Below are positions 46,492 through 54,187 of a stretch of 64,000 nucleotides of DNA, one piece after another. This DNA comes from NCEH01 sp002257205. Its GTDB lineage: Bacteria; Pseudomonadota; Alphaproteobacteria; Rhizobiales; Xanthobacteraceae. Location of the stretch: the NCBI RefSeq assembly GCF_043195105.1, contig NZ_JBAFWO010000002.1. The stretch is one strand, 5' to 3'. Position 1 is the first letter of the stretch. Each line of letters opens with the position of its first letter. The notes under the pieces are model-generated. The model was given only the letters and a program-made list of their open reading frames with translations, searched no databases and was not told the origin of the DNA. A program made the translations under genes and the position numbers.

Positions 46492-47334
46492 ATGAGCGAG
46501 CCCCTGGACGTTGAAACCCTGCGCGGCTGGATCGGCCGCACCAACGAGGTGAGCGACCTCGTGACCGCCCGCGCGGTGCGCGAGATGCGCGCCACGCTGA
46601 ACCGCGATCCCGGCGACCCGGCGCCCGGCGAGGAGGCGACGCTGACCGCCCATTGGTGCCTCTCGCCGATAACGGTGGAGATGGACCGCCTGGGGCCGGA
46701 CGGGCATCCCGCGCGCGGCGGGTTCCTGCCTCCGGTTCCGCTGCCGCGCCGCATGTGGGCCGGCGGGGCGCTCGCATTCCACGATGCGCTGCGGGTGGGC
46801 GACGAGGCCCGGCGCCTGTCGCGCATCGAGGATGTGGTGGTGAAGGAAGGGCGCACGGGCACGCTCTGCTTCGTCACCGTCGCGCACAATATCTATACGC
46901 CGCGGGGCCTTGCCATCGCCGAGCGGCAGGACATTGTCTATCGCGGCGTGGATGCGCCGGCGGGCGGGGTGGGCAAGAGCGAGCCGCCGCCGGCCGCCAC
47001 CTGGCAGGAGGAGGTGGACACCTCGCCGGTGCTGCTGTTCCGCTATTCCGCCGTCACTTTCAACGGCCACCGCATCCATTACGACCGCACCTATTGCCAA
47101 CAGGAAGAGGGCTATCCCGGCCTCGTCGTGCACGGCCCGTTGCAGGCGACCTTGCTGGTGGAATTCGCCGCGCGCCTGCTGGGGCGGCCGCTGAAGCACT
47201 TCTCGTTCCGCAGCGTGCGGCCGATCTTCGACGGCCCGCCCATGCGCCTCAATGCCGCCGAAGGCGCCGAGGGGCTGGAGCTGTGGACATCCGGCGTCGA
47301 TGGCCGGCCCTGCATGATCGCGCAGGCCGTGTGA
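46492..47334 (+). CDS. ich: MaoC/FAS1-like hot-dog hydratase, probable itaconyl-CoA or mesaconyl-C4-CoA hydratase
   Basis: A 280-residue two-hot-dog protein of the FAS1-like/mesaconyl-C4-CoA hydratase type. The second half holds FNGHRIHYDRTYCQQEEGYP followed by GLVVHGPLQATLL, which carry the hydratase catalytic Asp/His region. In itaconate breakdown Ich hydrates itaconyl-CoA to citramalyl-CoA; in the 3-hydroxypropionate cycle a relative hydrates mesaconyl-C4-CoA to the same product. With the CitE-like lyase and CoA-transferase in the locus the citramalyl-CoA route is well supported. Last gene of the TRAP-fumarase-dehydrogenase-hydratase unit. ATG 46492 follows the acyl-CoA dehydrogenase stop by seven bases. 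Confidence 0.87.
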   Translation: MSEPLDVETLRGWIGRTNEVSDLVTARAVREMRATLNRDPGDPAPGEEATLTAHWCLSPITVEMDRLGPDGHPARGGFLPPVPLPRRMWAGGALAFHDALRVGDEARRLSRIEDVVVKEGRTGTLCFVTVAHNIYTPRGLAIAERQDIVYRGVDAPAGGVGKSEPPPAATWQEEVDTSPVLLFRYSAVTFNGHRIHYDRTYCQQEEGYPGLVVHGPLQATLLVEFAARLLGRPLKHFSFRSVRPIFDGPPMRLNAAEGAEGLELWTSGVDGRPCMIAQAV

Positions 47335-47402
47335 GGGCAAGTGGGTTGAGCCCTGAAGCTGGCTGAACGCGACGGGGCGCCCGGCAAGCGCGCCCGGCGC
47401 GC

Positions 47403-48872
47403 TCACATCATTTCGACGCGGTTCTTGCCGTTGCGCTTGGCTTCATAAAGCGCCGCGTCGGCCTGGGCGATGAGTCGGTCGATGGGCAGGCCCTTTTCCG
47501 AGGGCGTATAGACGTGGACGCCCGCGCTCACCGTGACGCGCTCGGGCAAAGCGGTGCTGGTGGCGATGGATTCGCGCACGCGCTCGGCCACTTTCCTGGC
47601 TTCGGCCTGGGGGGTCTGGGGCAGCAGCAACAGGAATTCCTCGCCGCCGAACCGGCAGACCGCGTCATCCGCCCGCGAGGCGGCCCGCATGCATTGCGCC
47701 ACTTCCTTCAGGGCGACATCGCCCGCCAGATGGCCGTAGCGGTCGTTATAGGGCTTGAAATCGTCCACATCGACCATGATGAAGGCGAGCGGCGTGCCCT
47801 CGGCATTGGCGCGCGCCATTTCCTGGTCGAGCCGCTGGCGCAGCGCGCGGCGGTTCAGCGTGCCGGTCAGCGGGTCCAGCGAGGCGAGCTGAGTGAGCTT
47901 CTGATTGGCCTCTTCCAGCTGCGTGCGCTTATGGTCGAGCTCCTGGATCATAGTGCGCTCTGCGGTGATGTCATGGATCTGCGAAATGAAGCAGCGCGGC
48001 GAGCCGTCCTCGTTGCGTACCAGGGCGACATTCAGCTGCGCCCAGACGATGGTCCCGTCCGGACGCACATAGCGCTTATCCATCTCGTATTCGGATATGA
48101 GCCCGGCTTTCATCTTCGCCAGATGCTCCAGATCCAGGCTCAAATCGTCGGGATATGTCAGGGACTGGAAGTCCCGCGCCTGCAATTCTTCTTCCGAATA
48201 GCCGAACAGGCGGCACGCCGCCGGGTTGGCGCGCAGGAACTTGCCGTCTAGGTCCACCAGGGTGATGCCGATGGGGGCATTGGCGAAGGCGGTCTGGAAA
48301 AAGGCGATGGCGGCCGTGCGCTCCTTGTCCGCCTCCCGGCGCTCGGCTTCCAGCCGGTCGCGCTCGATCGCGCGGCCGAGGGTTTCCGCCAGCAGTTCAA
48401 GCAGGGCCATGGATTCCGGGGCGAAGGGATAATCGCGCGGCGCGGGGTCCAGCAGGCTGAATGTGCCGATGATCTCTTCGCCGATCCTGATCGGCGCGCC
48501 CATGTAGGATTCGAGCTTGGTGTCGGTATAGATCGGATGAAGGCGCAAAACCGGGTCGTGGGCCACGTGCGGGCAGGAGATGGCATGCCCGGTGCGGATC
48601 GCCTCCACCGAGAACGTGGTTTCAAGGGCAAGGGCCCGCCCCGCTTGGATCGGCAGCGGCCGGGAGGACAGCATCCGCAAGGGCGTGAACGTGCCGTCCT
48701 TCACCGAGGCGATGATCGCGACATCCATGCCGAAGATCTTGCGCGCGGAGGCCAGGTAATGGTCATAAGTTTCGGTGATCGTGCAGTTGGAGAGGCCGAG
48801 AAGCTGCCTCACGGCATCCAATGCTTTTGCCCGATCTCCGCCCATGACCTCGCCGCAAAGCGCCTCGCTCAA
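47403..48872 (-). CDS. GAF-PAS-GGDEF diguanylate cyclase
   Basis: A 489-residue soluble signalling protein. A GAF domain (about residues 25-175), a PAS/PAC pair (about 188-305), a short coiled linker (305-328) and a GGDEF domain (about 330-489) follow in order. The active-site loop is GGEEF (409-413) and the inhibitory I-site RxxD is present (RADD, 400-403), so it should make cyclic di-GMP with product inhibition. There is no EAL domain and no membrane segment. Sensing is presumably by GAF or PAS ligand binding; the ligand is unknown. It converges with the hydratase gene, and its promoter lies in the ~270-base gap before pncB. The start is not certain; internal Met10 is an alternative. Confidence 0.92.
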   Translation of the reverse strand: MSEALCGEVMGGDRAKALDAVRQLLGLSNCTITETYDHYLASARKIFGMDVAIIASVKDGTFTPLRMLSSRPLPIQAGRALALETTFSVEAIRTGHAISCPHVAHDPVLRLHPIYTDTKLESYMGAPIRIGEEIIGTFSLLDPAPRDYPFAPESMALLELLAETLGRAIERDRLEAERREADKERTAAIAFFQTAFANAPIGITLVDLDGKFLRANPAACRLFGYSEEELQARDFQSLTYPDDLSLDLEHLAKMKAGLISEYEMDKRYVRPDGTIVWAQLNVALVRNEDGSPRCFISQIHDITAERTMIQELDHKRTQLEEANQKLTQLASLDPLTGTLNRRALRQRLDQEMARANAEGTPLAFIMVDVDDFKPYNDRYGHLAGDVALKEVAQCMRAASRADDAVCRFGGEEFLLLLPQTPQAEARKVAERVRESIATSTALPERVTVSAGVHVYTPSEKGLPIDRLIAQADAALYEAKRNGKNRVEMM

Positions 48873-49140
48873 ATGTACCCCCAGATATGTGCAGGATTAT
48901 ACAAGTCTCGCGATGAAATAATCGCAAAAGTACTTGTTTCGTGTGCGGCACAACCATTTTTGAGTTTGGCCACTTTATATTTGCGTCTTAGCATGAATTC
49001 CACGGTCCCAACAGGTGCCATTCAATCCAGAATGTGATGAATGCGGCCGATCCAGCCGATAAGTGGCATCCAAATAAGGCAAAGTGGATGTACAGCTTCG
49101 GCGTGGTGGTATAGCAGTCATCCGCCGCCTCGGGATTCCC

Positions 49141-50433
49141 ATGACCGACATAGCCACGCGCGTCTACAATCATACTTGGAAAATCGACCCCATCGTCCGC
49201 TCGGTGCTCGATACGGACTTTTATAAACTGCTGATGGGGCAGACGATTTTTCGCCGGCACCGGGATGTGAAGGTCACCTTCGGCATCCACAACCGCACCA
49301 GCCGGGTGCGGCTCGGCGATATCATCGACATCGGCGCCTTGCGCGAGCAATTGGATCATGTCCGCTCGCTGAGCCTGACACGCGGCGAGTCCACGTGGCT
49401 GCGCGGCAACATGTTCTACGGCAAGCGGCAGATGTTCTCGCCCGATTACGTGGCCTGGCTGGAGGGCTTCCGCTTCCCCGCCTACCACCTGGAGAAGTGG
49501 GACGGGCAATATGAGCTGGTGTTCGAGGGACCGTGGGTCGAGACCACCATGTGGGAGATCCCGGCGCTCGCCATCATCAACGAGCTGCGCTCGCGCGCGG
49601 TGCTGAAGGATCTCGGCAAGTTCGAACTGCAGATCCTTTATGCCCGCGCCATGACGCGGGTGTGGGAGAAGATCGAGGCCATCAAGGCGCTCGGCCCGGT
49701 GAATGTCGCCGATTTCGGCACCCGCCGCCGCCATGGCTATCTCTGGCAGGATTGGTGCGTGCAAGCGCTCATGGAGGGACTGGGCGAGACCTTCCTCGGC
49801 ACCTCCAATTGCCTGATCGCCATGCGGCGCGAGGTGGAGGCCACCGGCACCAATGCGCACGAATTGCCGATGGTCTATTCCGCCCTCGCCCGCACCGACG
49901 CGGAATTGCTGCGCGCGCCGTATCAGGTGCTGGCGGACTGGCAGGAGGATTACGAAGGCAATCTGCGCATCATGCTGCCAGATACCTATGGCACGTCCGG
50001 CTTCCTGGCCCACGCCCCCGATTGGCTGACCGCCTGGACCGGCATCCGCATCGACAGCAAGGATCCTATCGAGGGCGGCGAGGAGGTGATCGCCTGGTGG
50101 AAATCGCGCGGCCAGGACCCGCGCGAGAAGCTCGCCATCTTCTCCGACGGGCTGGACGTGGACGAGGTGGCGCGCATCCATGCCCGCTTCACCGGCCGCA
50201 TGCGCCTCGGCTTCGGCTGGGGCACGCTGCTGACCAATGATTTCCGCGGCCTTGCCCCGAACGGCGCGCTCGATCCCATCTCCATCGTCTGCAAGGTGAT
50301 CTCGGCCAACGGCCTTCCGGCGGTGAAGCTCTCCGACAATCCCACCAAGGCCATGGGGCCGCCGGCCGAAATCGAGCGCTATCGGCGCCTGTTCGAGGTC
50401 GGCCACCAGGTCGCGCGGCCGGCGATGGTGTGA
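49141..50433 (+). CDS. pncB: Nicotinate phosphoribosyltransferase
   Basis: PncB joins nicotinate to PRPP with ATP to make nicotinate mononucleotide in NAD salvage. The 430-residue product begins its conserved domain at LDTDFYKLLMGQTIF (about residues 24-38). GTSNCLIA, HELPMVYSAL (with the phosphorylated His) and FSDGLDVDE with FGWGTLLTND near the C-terminus are the family motifs. ATG 49141 gives a normal alphaproteobacterial length; an open frame of 19 more codons upstream is not conserved. It stands alone. The upstream gap 48873-49140 is AT-rich but no specific operator was identified. Confidence 0.94.
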   Translation: MTDIATRVYNHTWKIDPIVRSVLDTDFYKLLMGQTIFRRHRDVKVTFGIHNRTSRVRLGDIIDIGALREQLDHVRSLSLTRGESTWLRGNMFYGKRQMFSPDYVAWLEGFRFPAYHLEKWDGQYELVFEGPWVETTMWEIPALAIINELRSRAVLKDLGKFELQILYARAMTRVWEKIEAIKALGPVNVADFGTRRRHGYLWQDWCVQALMEGLGETFLGTSNCLIAMRREVEATGTNAHELPMVYSALARTDAELLRAPYQVLADWQEDYEGNLRIMLPDTYGTSGFLAHAPDWLTAWTGIRIDSKDPIEGGEEVIAWWKSRGQDPREKLAIFSDGLDVDEVARIHARFTGRMRLGFGWGTLLTNDFRGLAPNGALDPISIVCKVISANGLPAVKLSDNPTKAMGPPAEIERYRRLFEVGHQVARPAMV

Positions 50434-50612
50434 TGCGGCGCGATGAAGCGCGGCCGGGACTATCGGCCGCGCTCGTGCTTGCCTTTCACAGGGCGTGCAA
50501 GAACTCGAGGCAATTGCATTTCATTTGAGCAATGCTGGCGTTGTTGACCGGAACCTCTTGGTGCGGGCGCGGTTTTTTCTGCGAGGGGAAAAATCCACAG
50601 CAGGAGGAATGC

Positions 50613-51704
50613 ATGCCTCAGAATTGGCGCACCGAGGACGACCGCTACCGCAACGACGATCGGTCCGGGTCCGATTGGCGCAACGAGGACAGCTTCCGCA
50701 GCGGCCCGCGCGGCGGCAATGATCGCGAGGCCTATGCCCGCGGCCGGGACCAGGGCTATCGCGACGATCATGGACGCGGCGGCGAGCGCTATTTCTCGTC
50801 CGAATCCAGCTATGGCAACCGCCCCGGCTGGCGCGACCCGTCCGGCGCCCGCGAGCAGGGGCGCTACCAGGATTATGGCAACGGCCCGAACCGCGATTAC
50901 GGGCGCGGCCCGTATGAGGATTACGGCGCCGGGCGTGGGCAGGATATGCGCGGGCAGGATTCGCGCAGGCACGACACGCGCGGTCACGACACGCGCGGCC
51001 CGGAAGCGCGCGAGACACATTATTTCGGCGGCGGCACCTATCCCCGCTCGGAATTCTCCTATGGCCATGCGCGCGACGATGATCCCTATCGCTTCTCCCG
51101 CGACCGGCAGGCCCGCCGGCCGGACTGGGGACGCGAGGAATGGGGCCTATCCGGACCCCAGCAGACCGGGCGCGGCGGCTATGGTCGCGACGGCTATTAT
51201 GGTCGCGAGGGCTATTATGGCGGCGAAGGGCGCGACCAGGACCGCGGCCTCTGGGACCGGGCGAGCGACGAGGTGTCGTCCTGGTTCGGCGACGAGGGTG
51301 CCGAGCGGCGCCGCCGCGAGGATCAGTTTCGCGGCCGTGGCCCCAAGAATTACAGCCGCTCGGACGATCGTGTCCGCGAGGATGTGAGCGACCGCCTGAC
51401 CGACGACTGGCAGGTGGATGCCTCCGAAATCGAGGTGAATGCCAGCGGCGGGGAGGTGACCTTGACCGGCACCGTTTCCGACCGCGCCCAGCGGCGCCGC
51501 GCGGAGGATGTGGCGGAGCAGGTTTCCGGCGTCCGCCACGTGCAGAACAATCTGCGGGTGCGCGATGTCTCTTCCGGCCTCGGCCAGGGCAATGCTGCGC
51601 AGGGCGCGGGCTCAAGCTCGCCCCTCCAAACCACCGTGTCGCAGGCTGGCGGCGCTCAGGCCAGCGGGACCCAGTCCAGCGTGCCCGGTACCGTCAAGCG
51701 CTGA
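50613..51704 (+). CDS. BON-domain protein with Arg/Gly/Asp/Tyr-rich region
   Basis: A 363-residue protein. Residues 1-215 are low complexity, rich in Arg, Gly, Asp, Tyr and Ser with repeats of the GRDQGYRDD and YGREGYYGGEG kind. SWFGDEGAERRR (about 229-240) is a motif often seen before BON domains in Hyphomicrobiales. The BON domain (about 260-325) includes ASEIEVNASGGEVTLTGTV and ends HVQNNLRVRD; a Gln/Ser/Ala tail follows. BON domains bind membranes or cell-envelope partners and are frequent in stress proteins. There is no signal peptide, so a cytoplasmic or surface-peripheral place is uncertain. AGGAGG precedes ATG 50613. A 10-bp hairpin follows the stop. Confidence 0.85.
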   Translation: MPQNWRTEDDRYRNDDRSGSDWRNEDSFRSGPRGGNDREAYARGRDQGYRDDHGRGGERYFSSESSYGNRPGWRDPSGAREQGRYQDYGNGPNRDYGRGPYEDYGAGRGQDMRGQDSRRHDTRGHDTRGPEARETHYFGGGTYPRSEFSYGHARDDDPYRFSRDRQARRPDWGREEWGLSGPQQTGRGGYGRDGYYGREGYYGGEGRDQDRGLWDRASDEVSSWFGDEGAERRRREDQFRGRGPKNYSRSDDRVREDVSDRLTDDWQVDASEIEVNASGGEVTLTGTVSDRAQRRRAEDVAEQVSGVRHVQNNLRVRDVSSGLGQGNAAQGAGSSSPLQTTVSQAGGAQASGTQSSVPGTVKR

Positions 51705-51713
51705 GACTGCCGT

Positions 51714-51738
51714 CCTCAGGGGCATGACGCCCCTGAGG
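51714..51738 (+). terminator. Hairpin after the BON-domain gene
   Basis: Perfect 10-bp arms CCTCAGGGGC and GCCCCTGAGG enclose a 5-base loop, 10 bases after the stop. No T-run follows, so termination is plausible but not certain. The rest of the gap to 52022 holds repeat copy B. Confidence 0.6.
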
Positions 51739-51766
51739 CGCCGCCGCCAGGCACGGGCTTAGGCCG

Positions 51767-51925
51767 ATCGGCATTCATGGCTTGACGCCCTTGCAGCAGA
51801 ACATCGTCATGCACGGGCTTGTCCCGTGCATCCACGCGGCCCCGCTAGCTCCAGCTTTTCCAGGCCGGCGCAGGCGGCCCGGCGTGGATGGCCGGGACAG
51901 GCCCGGCCATGACGAACGGTGAAAG
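51767..51925 (+). repeat. 221-bp element, truncated copy B
   Basis: It starts at ATCGGCATTCA (one change from copy A's terminal repeat) and follows copy A through the GCACGGGCTTGTCCCGTGC and GGCCGGGACAGGCCCGGCC palindromes to GGTGAAAG. It then stops about 60 bases short of the right terminus. A short A-run and GGCGGCCCC/GGGTCGCCC hairpin with a T-run (51948-51976) follow, which may terminate transcription before the small gene at 52023. Confidence 0.7.
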
Positions 51926-52022
51926 GACTCGCTTTCTGCAAAAACAAAGGGCGGCCCCTCGGGTCGCCCTTTTTTTTCGGCACGGCCCTTGCTTGTTTCG
52001 GCGTGGAACGAGGAGACCGGCC

Positions 52023-52283
52023 ATGTCCGAGAAAGTCATCAGCCTGCGCGGAACAGCCTTGCCGCCCGCCGCGTCGACGCCGAACCCCACCGTGGTCGCG
52101 GAGCTGGAGCGCCTGCTGGAGGCCGCCCGCGCCGGCGAACTGGTCGGGCTTGCCGGGACCTTCCTGCACAAGGATCATAATGTGACCTATGCCTATGCGG
52201 GCAGTGTCGGCGGCTATGGCATGATCGGCGGGCTGGCATGTCTGAAGGCCCGGCTCGTGGCAAGGCAGGAATGGGACGGCTGA
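52023..52283 (+). CDS. Small conserved-looking hypothetical protein
   Basis: An 86-residue protein from ATG 52023, with GAGGAG about 10 bases upstream. The first 30 residues include Pro/Ala-rich sequence; then VVAELERLLEAARAGELVGL forms a helix, and a Gly/Tyr-rich segment (YAYAGSVGGYGMIGGLACLK) follows. Proteins of this form (short helix, then a beta-rich tail ending in a hydrophobic helix) occur in alphaproteobacterial chromosomes and prophages, usually without known function. It is flanked by repeat copies B and C, a possible sign of insertion or of a tolerant site. I do not assign a role. Confidence 0.65.
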   Translation: MSEKVISLRGTALPPAASTPNPTVVAELERLLEAARAGELVGLAGTFLHKDHNVTYAYAGSVGGYGMIGGLACLKARLVARQEWDG

Positions 52284-52311
52284 GGGGGCGGGCGCCCGCG
52301 CTCAAGGCCGG

Positions 52312-52532
52312 ATCGACGTTCATGGCCTTGGTTTATCGTCGAGGCGCCTGACGGGCGGTGCGCGCGATTGTCTTTCATCGACCCGCTGTCATGGCCGGGC
52401 TCGTCCCGGCCATCTACGCCGGGTCGCCCACTTGGCCTTGAAAAGCCGGTGCCAGCGGTGCCGCGTGGATGCACGGGACGAGCCCGTGCATGACGATGTT
52501 TCCCGCAACGGCGTCAAGCTATGAAGCTCGAT
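52312..52532 (-). repeat. 221-bp element, inverted copy C
   Basis: It begins ATCGACGTTCA and ends TGAAGCTCGAT, imperfect versions of copy A's terminal repeats. Read on the minus strand its interior follows copy A closely. It shares GTCGAGGCGCCTGACG and GCGCGCGATTGTCTTTC words with the right half of A in inverse order. It occupies the gap between the small gene and the opposite-strand gene ending at 52538. Confidence 0.7.
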
Positions 52533-52537
52533 CGGTC

Positions 52538-52897
52538 CTAGGAATTGGGCTGGCCGGCGCGCCGCAGCCGCAGCGGCCGCGCGGCGATGGCCAGAAGCGA
52601 GCGATAGCGGCGTCGCGCATCGCTGACCGTACCATTGTCGCCGATCGCGGCTTCCTGCAATTCGGCGAGCGCGAACGGGCTCGGCTCGGCGGGCAGGGCG
52701 ATCACCTCGGGCACCGCATCCAGAAGATCGAGCAGGTCGCGCGCGGTCAGCGCCGAGAGCGCCTGGCTCATGAGGCGGGATTGATAGGCGCGGCGCTCGG
52801 GGGAGAGGCGATCCCACGGTTCGAGCAAGGGATAGCGGGCCCGCGCGGCCGCGTGAGCCTTCTTCGCCATCCGCTGCACCAGATCCGCAGAAACCAT
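52538..52897 (-). CDS. Hypothetical helical protein
   Basis: A 119-residue protein from ATG 52897 (GAGGG upstream), predicted to be entirely helical and Ala/Arg/Leu-rich. It opens VSADLVQRMAKKAHAAARAR and contains SALTARDLLDLLDAVPEVIA near the middle. I do not recognise it. There is no signal peptide, membrane span or catalytic motif. The frame extends to 52969 with further Met codons, but the ribosome-site match favours 52897. The stop codon lies 6 bases from the end of repeat copy C. It is divergent from the chorismate-mutase-like gene. Confidence 0.6.
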   Translation of the reverse strand: MVSADLVQRMAKKAHAAARARYPLLEPWDRLSPERRAYQSRLMSQALSALTARDLLDLLDAVPEVIALPAEPSPFALAELQEAAIGDNGTVSDARRRYRSLLAIAARPLRLRRAGQPNS

Positions 52898-53083
52898 CGC
52901 ACCCTCTTCGCGCCGCATGCCTTTGCCCGCGTGTCCCTGCCCCACAGGCACCCCCGCACGATGCGGCATGGGGGTTTCCGGACTCTTTCCAGCCGGGGCA
53001 TTGCGACTTGCCCGGCCGGCCGATCCTGTGGCTTGGTCAATGAAAGGTTAGCGCCGGTGCGGCGCGGAGCGGGATCGGCAGTC

Positions 53084-53884
53084 ATGCGTGCGCATTATCT
53101 CATTGTTTTGATTGCGTGTTTTTCTCTGACCGCAATCAACGGCGCCAGGGCGCAGGGCGCGCCCGCGCCGCGTCCTCTCGAAGTCCTGCGCGCGGAGATC
53201 GACCGGGTGGACGGCGAAGTGCTGGCCCTGCTCAATGCGCGGGCGGTCCTTGTCGCGGAAGTGGGCGCCGGCAAGGCCACGAGCGGCGGCCCGGTGTTCC
53301 GGCCCGGACGCCAGGCCGCCTTGCTGCGCCGCCTGGTGGAGCGCAATGCCGGGCCGCAGACGGCCCAGACCCAGACGGCGCAGACATTGGTGCAGGTGTG
53401 GACCGCCATCATCGCCGGCTCGATTCTCCAGCAAAAGCCTGATTTCCGGGTGGCCGTGGCCGGGGATGCGGACCAGGCGGGCCTCGCCCAATCCTTTTTC
53501 GGCGCCGCCATTCCCCAATCGCGCTTCGCCCAGCCCGCTGAAGCGCTGGACGCCTTGGTGGCGGGGCAGGCCGATGCCGCCGTCCTGCCGGCCGGCGGGT
53601 CCTGGTGGCTGGATGTGCCGCAGGGCCTGCGCATCGTCGCCGGCGCGCCGCTGCTGCGCGGGGCGGATGCGCCTCCGGAGGCGCTGATCCTCACCCGCAC
53701 GGAAGCCGATCCGTCCGGCGCGGACCTCATGCTGGTGCGCCTGTCCGGCACCCCGCCAGCGGGTGGGACGGTGCTGGCGCGTGCGGGCGCGGACAGCCTC
53801 ATAGCCCTGCCGGCGGCGCGCGCACTTCCCCCCGGCGCGACCCGGCTCGGCCTCATGGCGGCGCCGCTGTCGCCGAAGCCTTGA
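53084..53884 (+). CDS. Exported AroQ-type chorismate-mutase-like protein
   Basis: A 266-residue protein. A Sec signal peptide (residues 1-23, ending GARA) precedes an AroQ-type helical domain (about 30-125). Compared with the E. coli mutase domain, the Arg of LRAEID, Arg of NARAVLV, Lys of GAGK, Arg of PGRQ, and the Ser and Gln of GSILQQ are in place, but the Glu after the Arg (E. coli Glu52) is Gln. The C-terminal part (FRVAVAGDADQAGLAQSFF onward) resembles a shortened prephenate-dehydratase-like fold without its TRF catalytic motif. Export would make it a periplasmic mutase; the purpose is unknown. ATG 53084 is chosen because it begins the signal peptide; the long open frame upstream overlaps repeats and the opposite gene. 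Confidence 0.75.
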   Translation: MRAHYLIVLIACFSLTAINGARAQGAPAPRPLEVLRAEIDRVDGEVLALLNARAVLVAEVGAGKATSGGPVFRPGRQAALLRRLVERNAGPQTAQTQTAQTLVQVWTAIIAGSILQQKPDFRVAVAGDADQAGLAQSFFGAAIPQSRFAQPAEALDALVAGQADAAVLPAGGSWWLDVPQGLRIVAGAPLLRGADAPPEALILTRTEADPSGADLMLVRLSGTPPAGGTVLARAGADSLIALPAARALPPGATRLGLMAAPLSPKP

Positions 53885-54028
53885 GGGCGGCTTTCGCCCC
53901 GAGCCGGCGCGGCGGAAATTCGGGCGGCGGATTCATCTTGCGCGAACATTCGCCCGAATAGGCGGTGTCATCGCCCGAAAAGCCGCCGCCAAGCCCCACG
54001 AAACCACTCTTCGTCCGCGCTAAGCCAT

Positions 54029-54044
54029 TGTTTCACGTGAAACA
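54029..54044. promoter_or_regulatory. Chromosomal parS partition site
   Basis: TGTTTCACGTGAAACA is a perfect 16-bp match to the bacterial parS consensus, a complete palindrome, bound by ParB to organise and segregate the origin region. It lies in the non-coding gap 53885-54187 upstream of the transaldolase gene. No parAB genes are in the window. The remainder of this gap shows no gene. parS sites usually cluster near oriC, so this window is probably origin-proximal. Confidence 0.9.
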
Positions 54045-54187
54045 TTTTCCCGGGCGCGCGGCCTGGCAAGCCCCGTTGCGGTTCGAAAAAAGCATGCGCC
54101 CGCGCTGGGATCGGGCTCGCCTTCTTCAGTGACGCGGCCCCATCCGCGCGCTATAGGATGCCGCAAAACGCGACGGGAGAAGAAGCC

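Noticed and set aside
49000..49140. NAD-metabolism operator (NrtR/NadQ type) upstream of pncB
   Set aside because: No palindrome convincing enough to name was found in the AT-rich gap.
52469..53083. Long N-terminal extension of the chorismate-mutase-like protein
   Set aside because: It overlaps repeat copy C and an opposite-strand gene, and a proper signal peptide starts at 53084.
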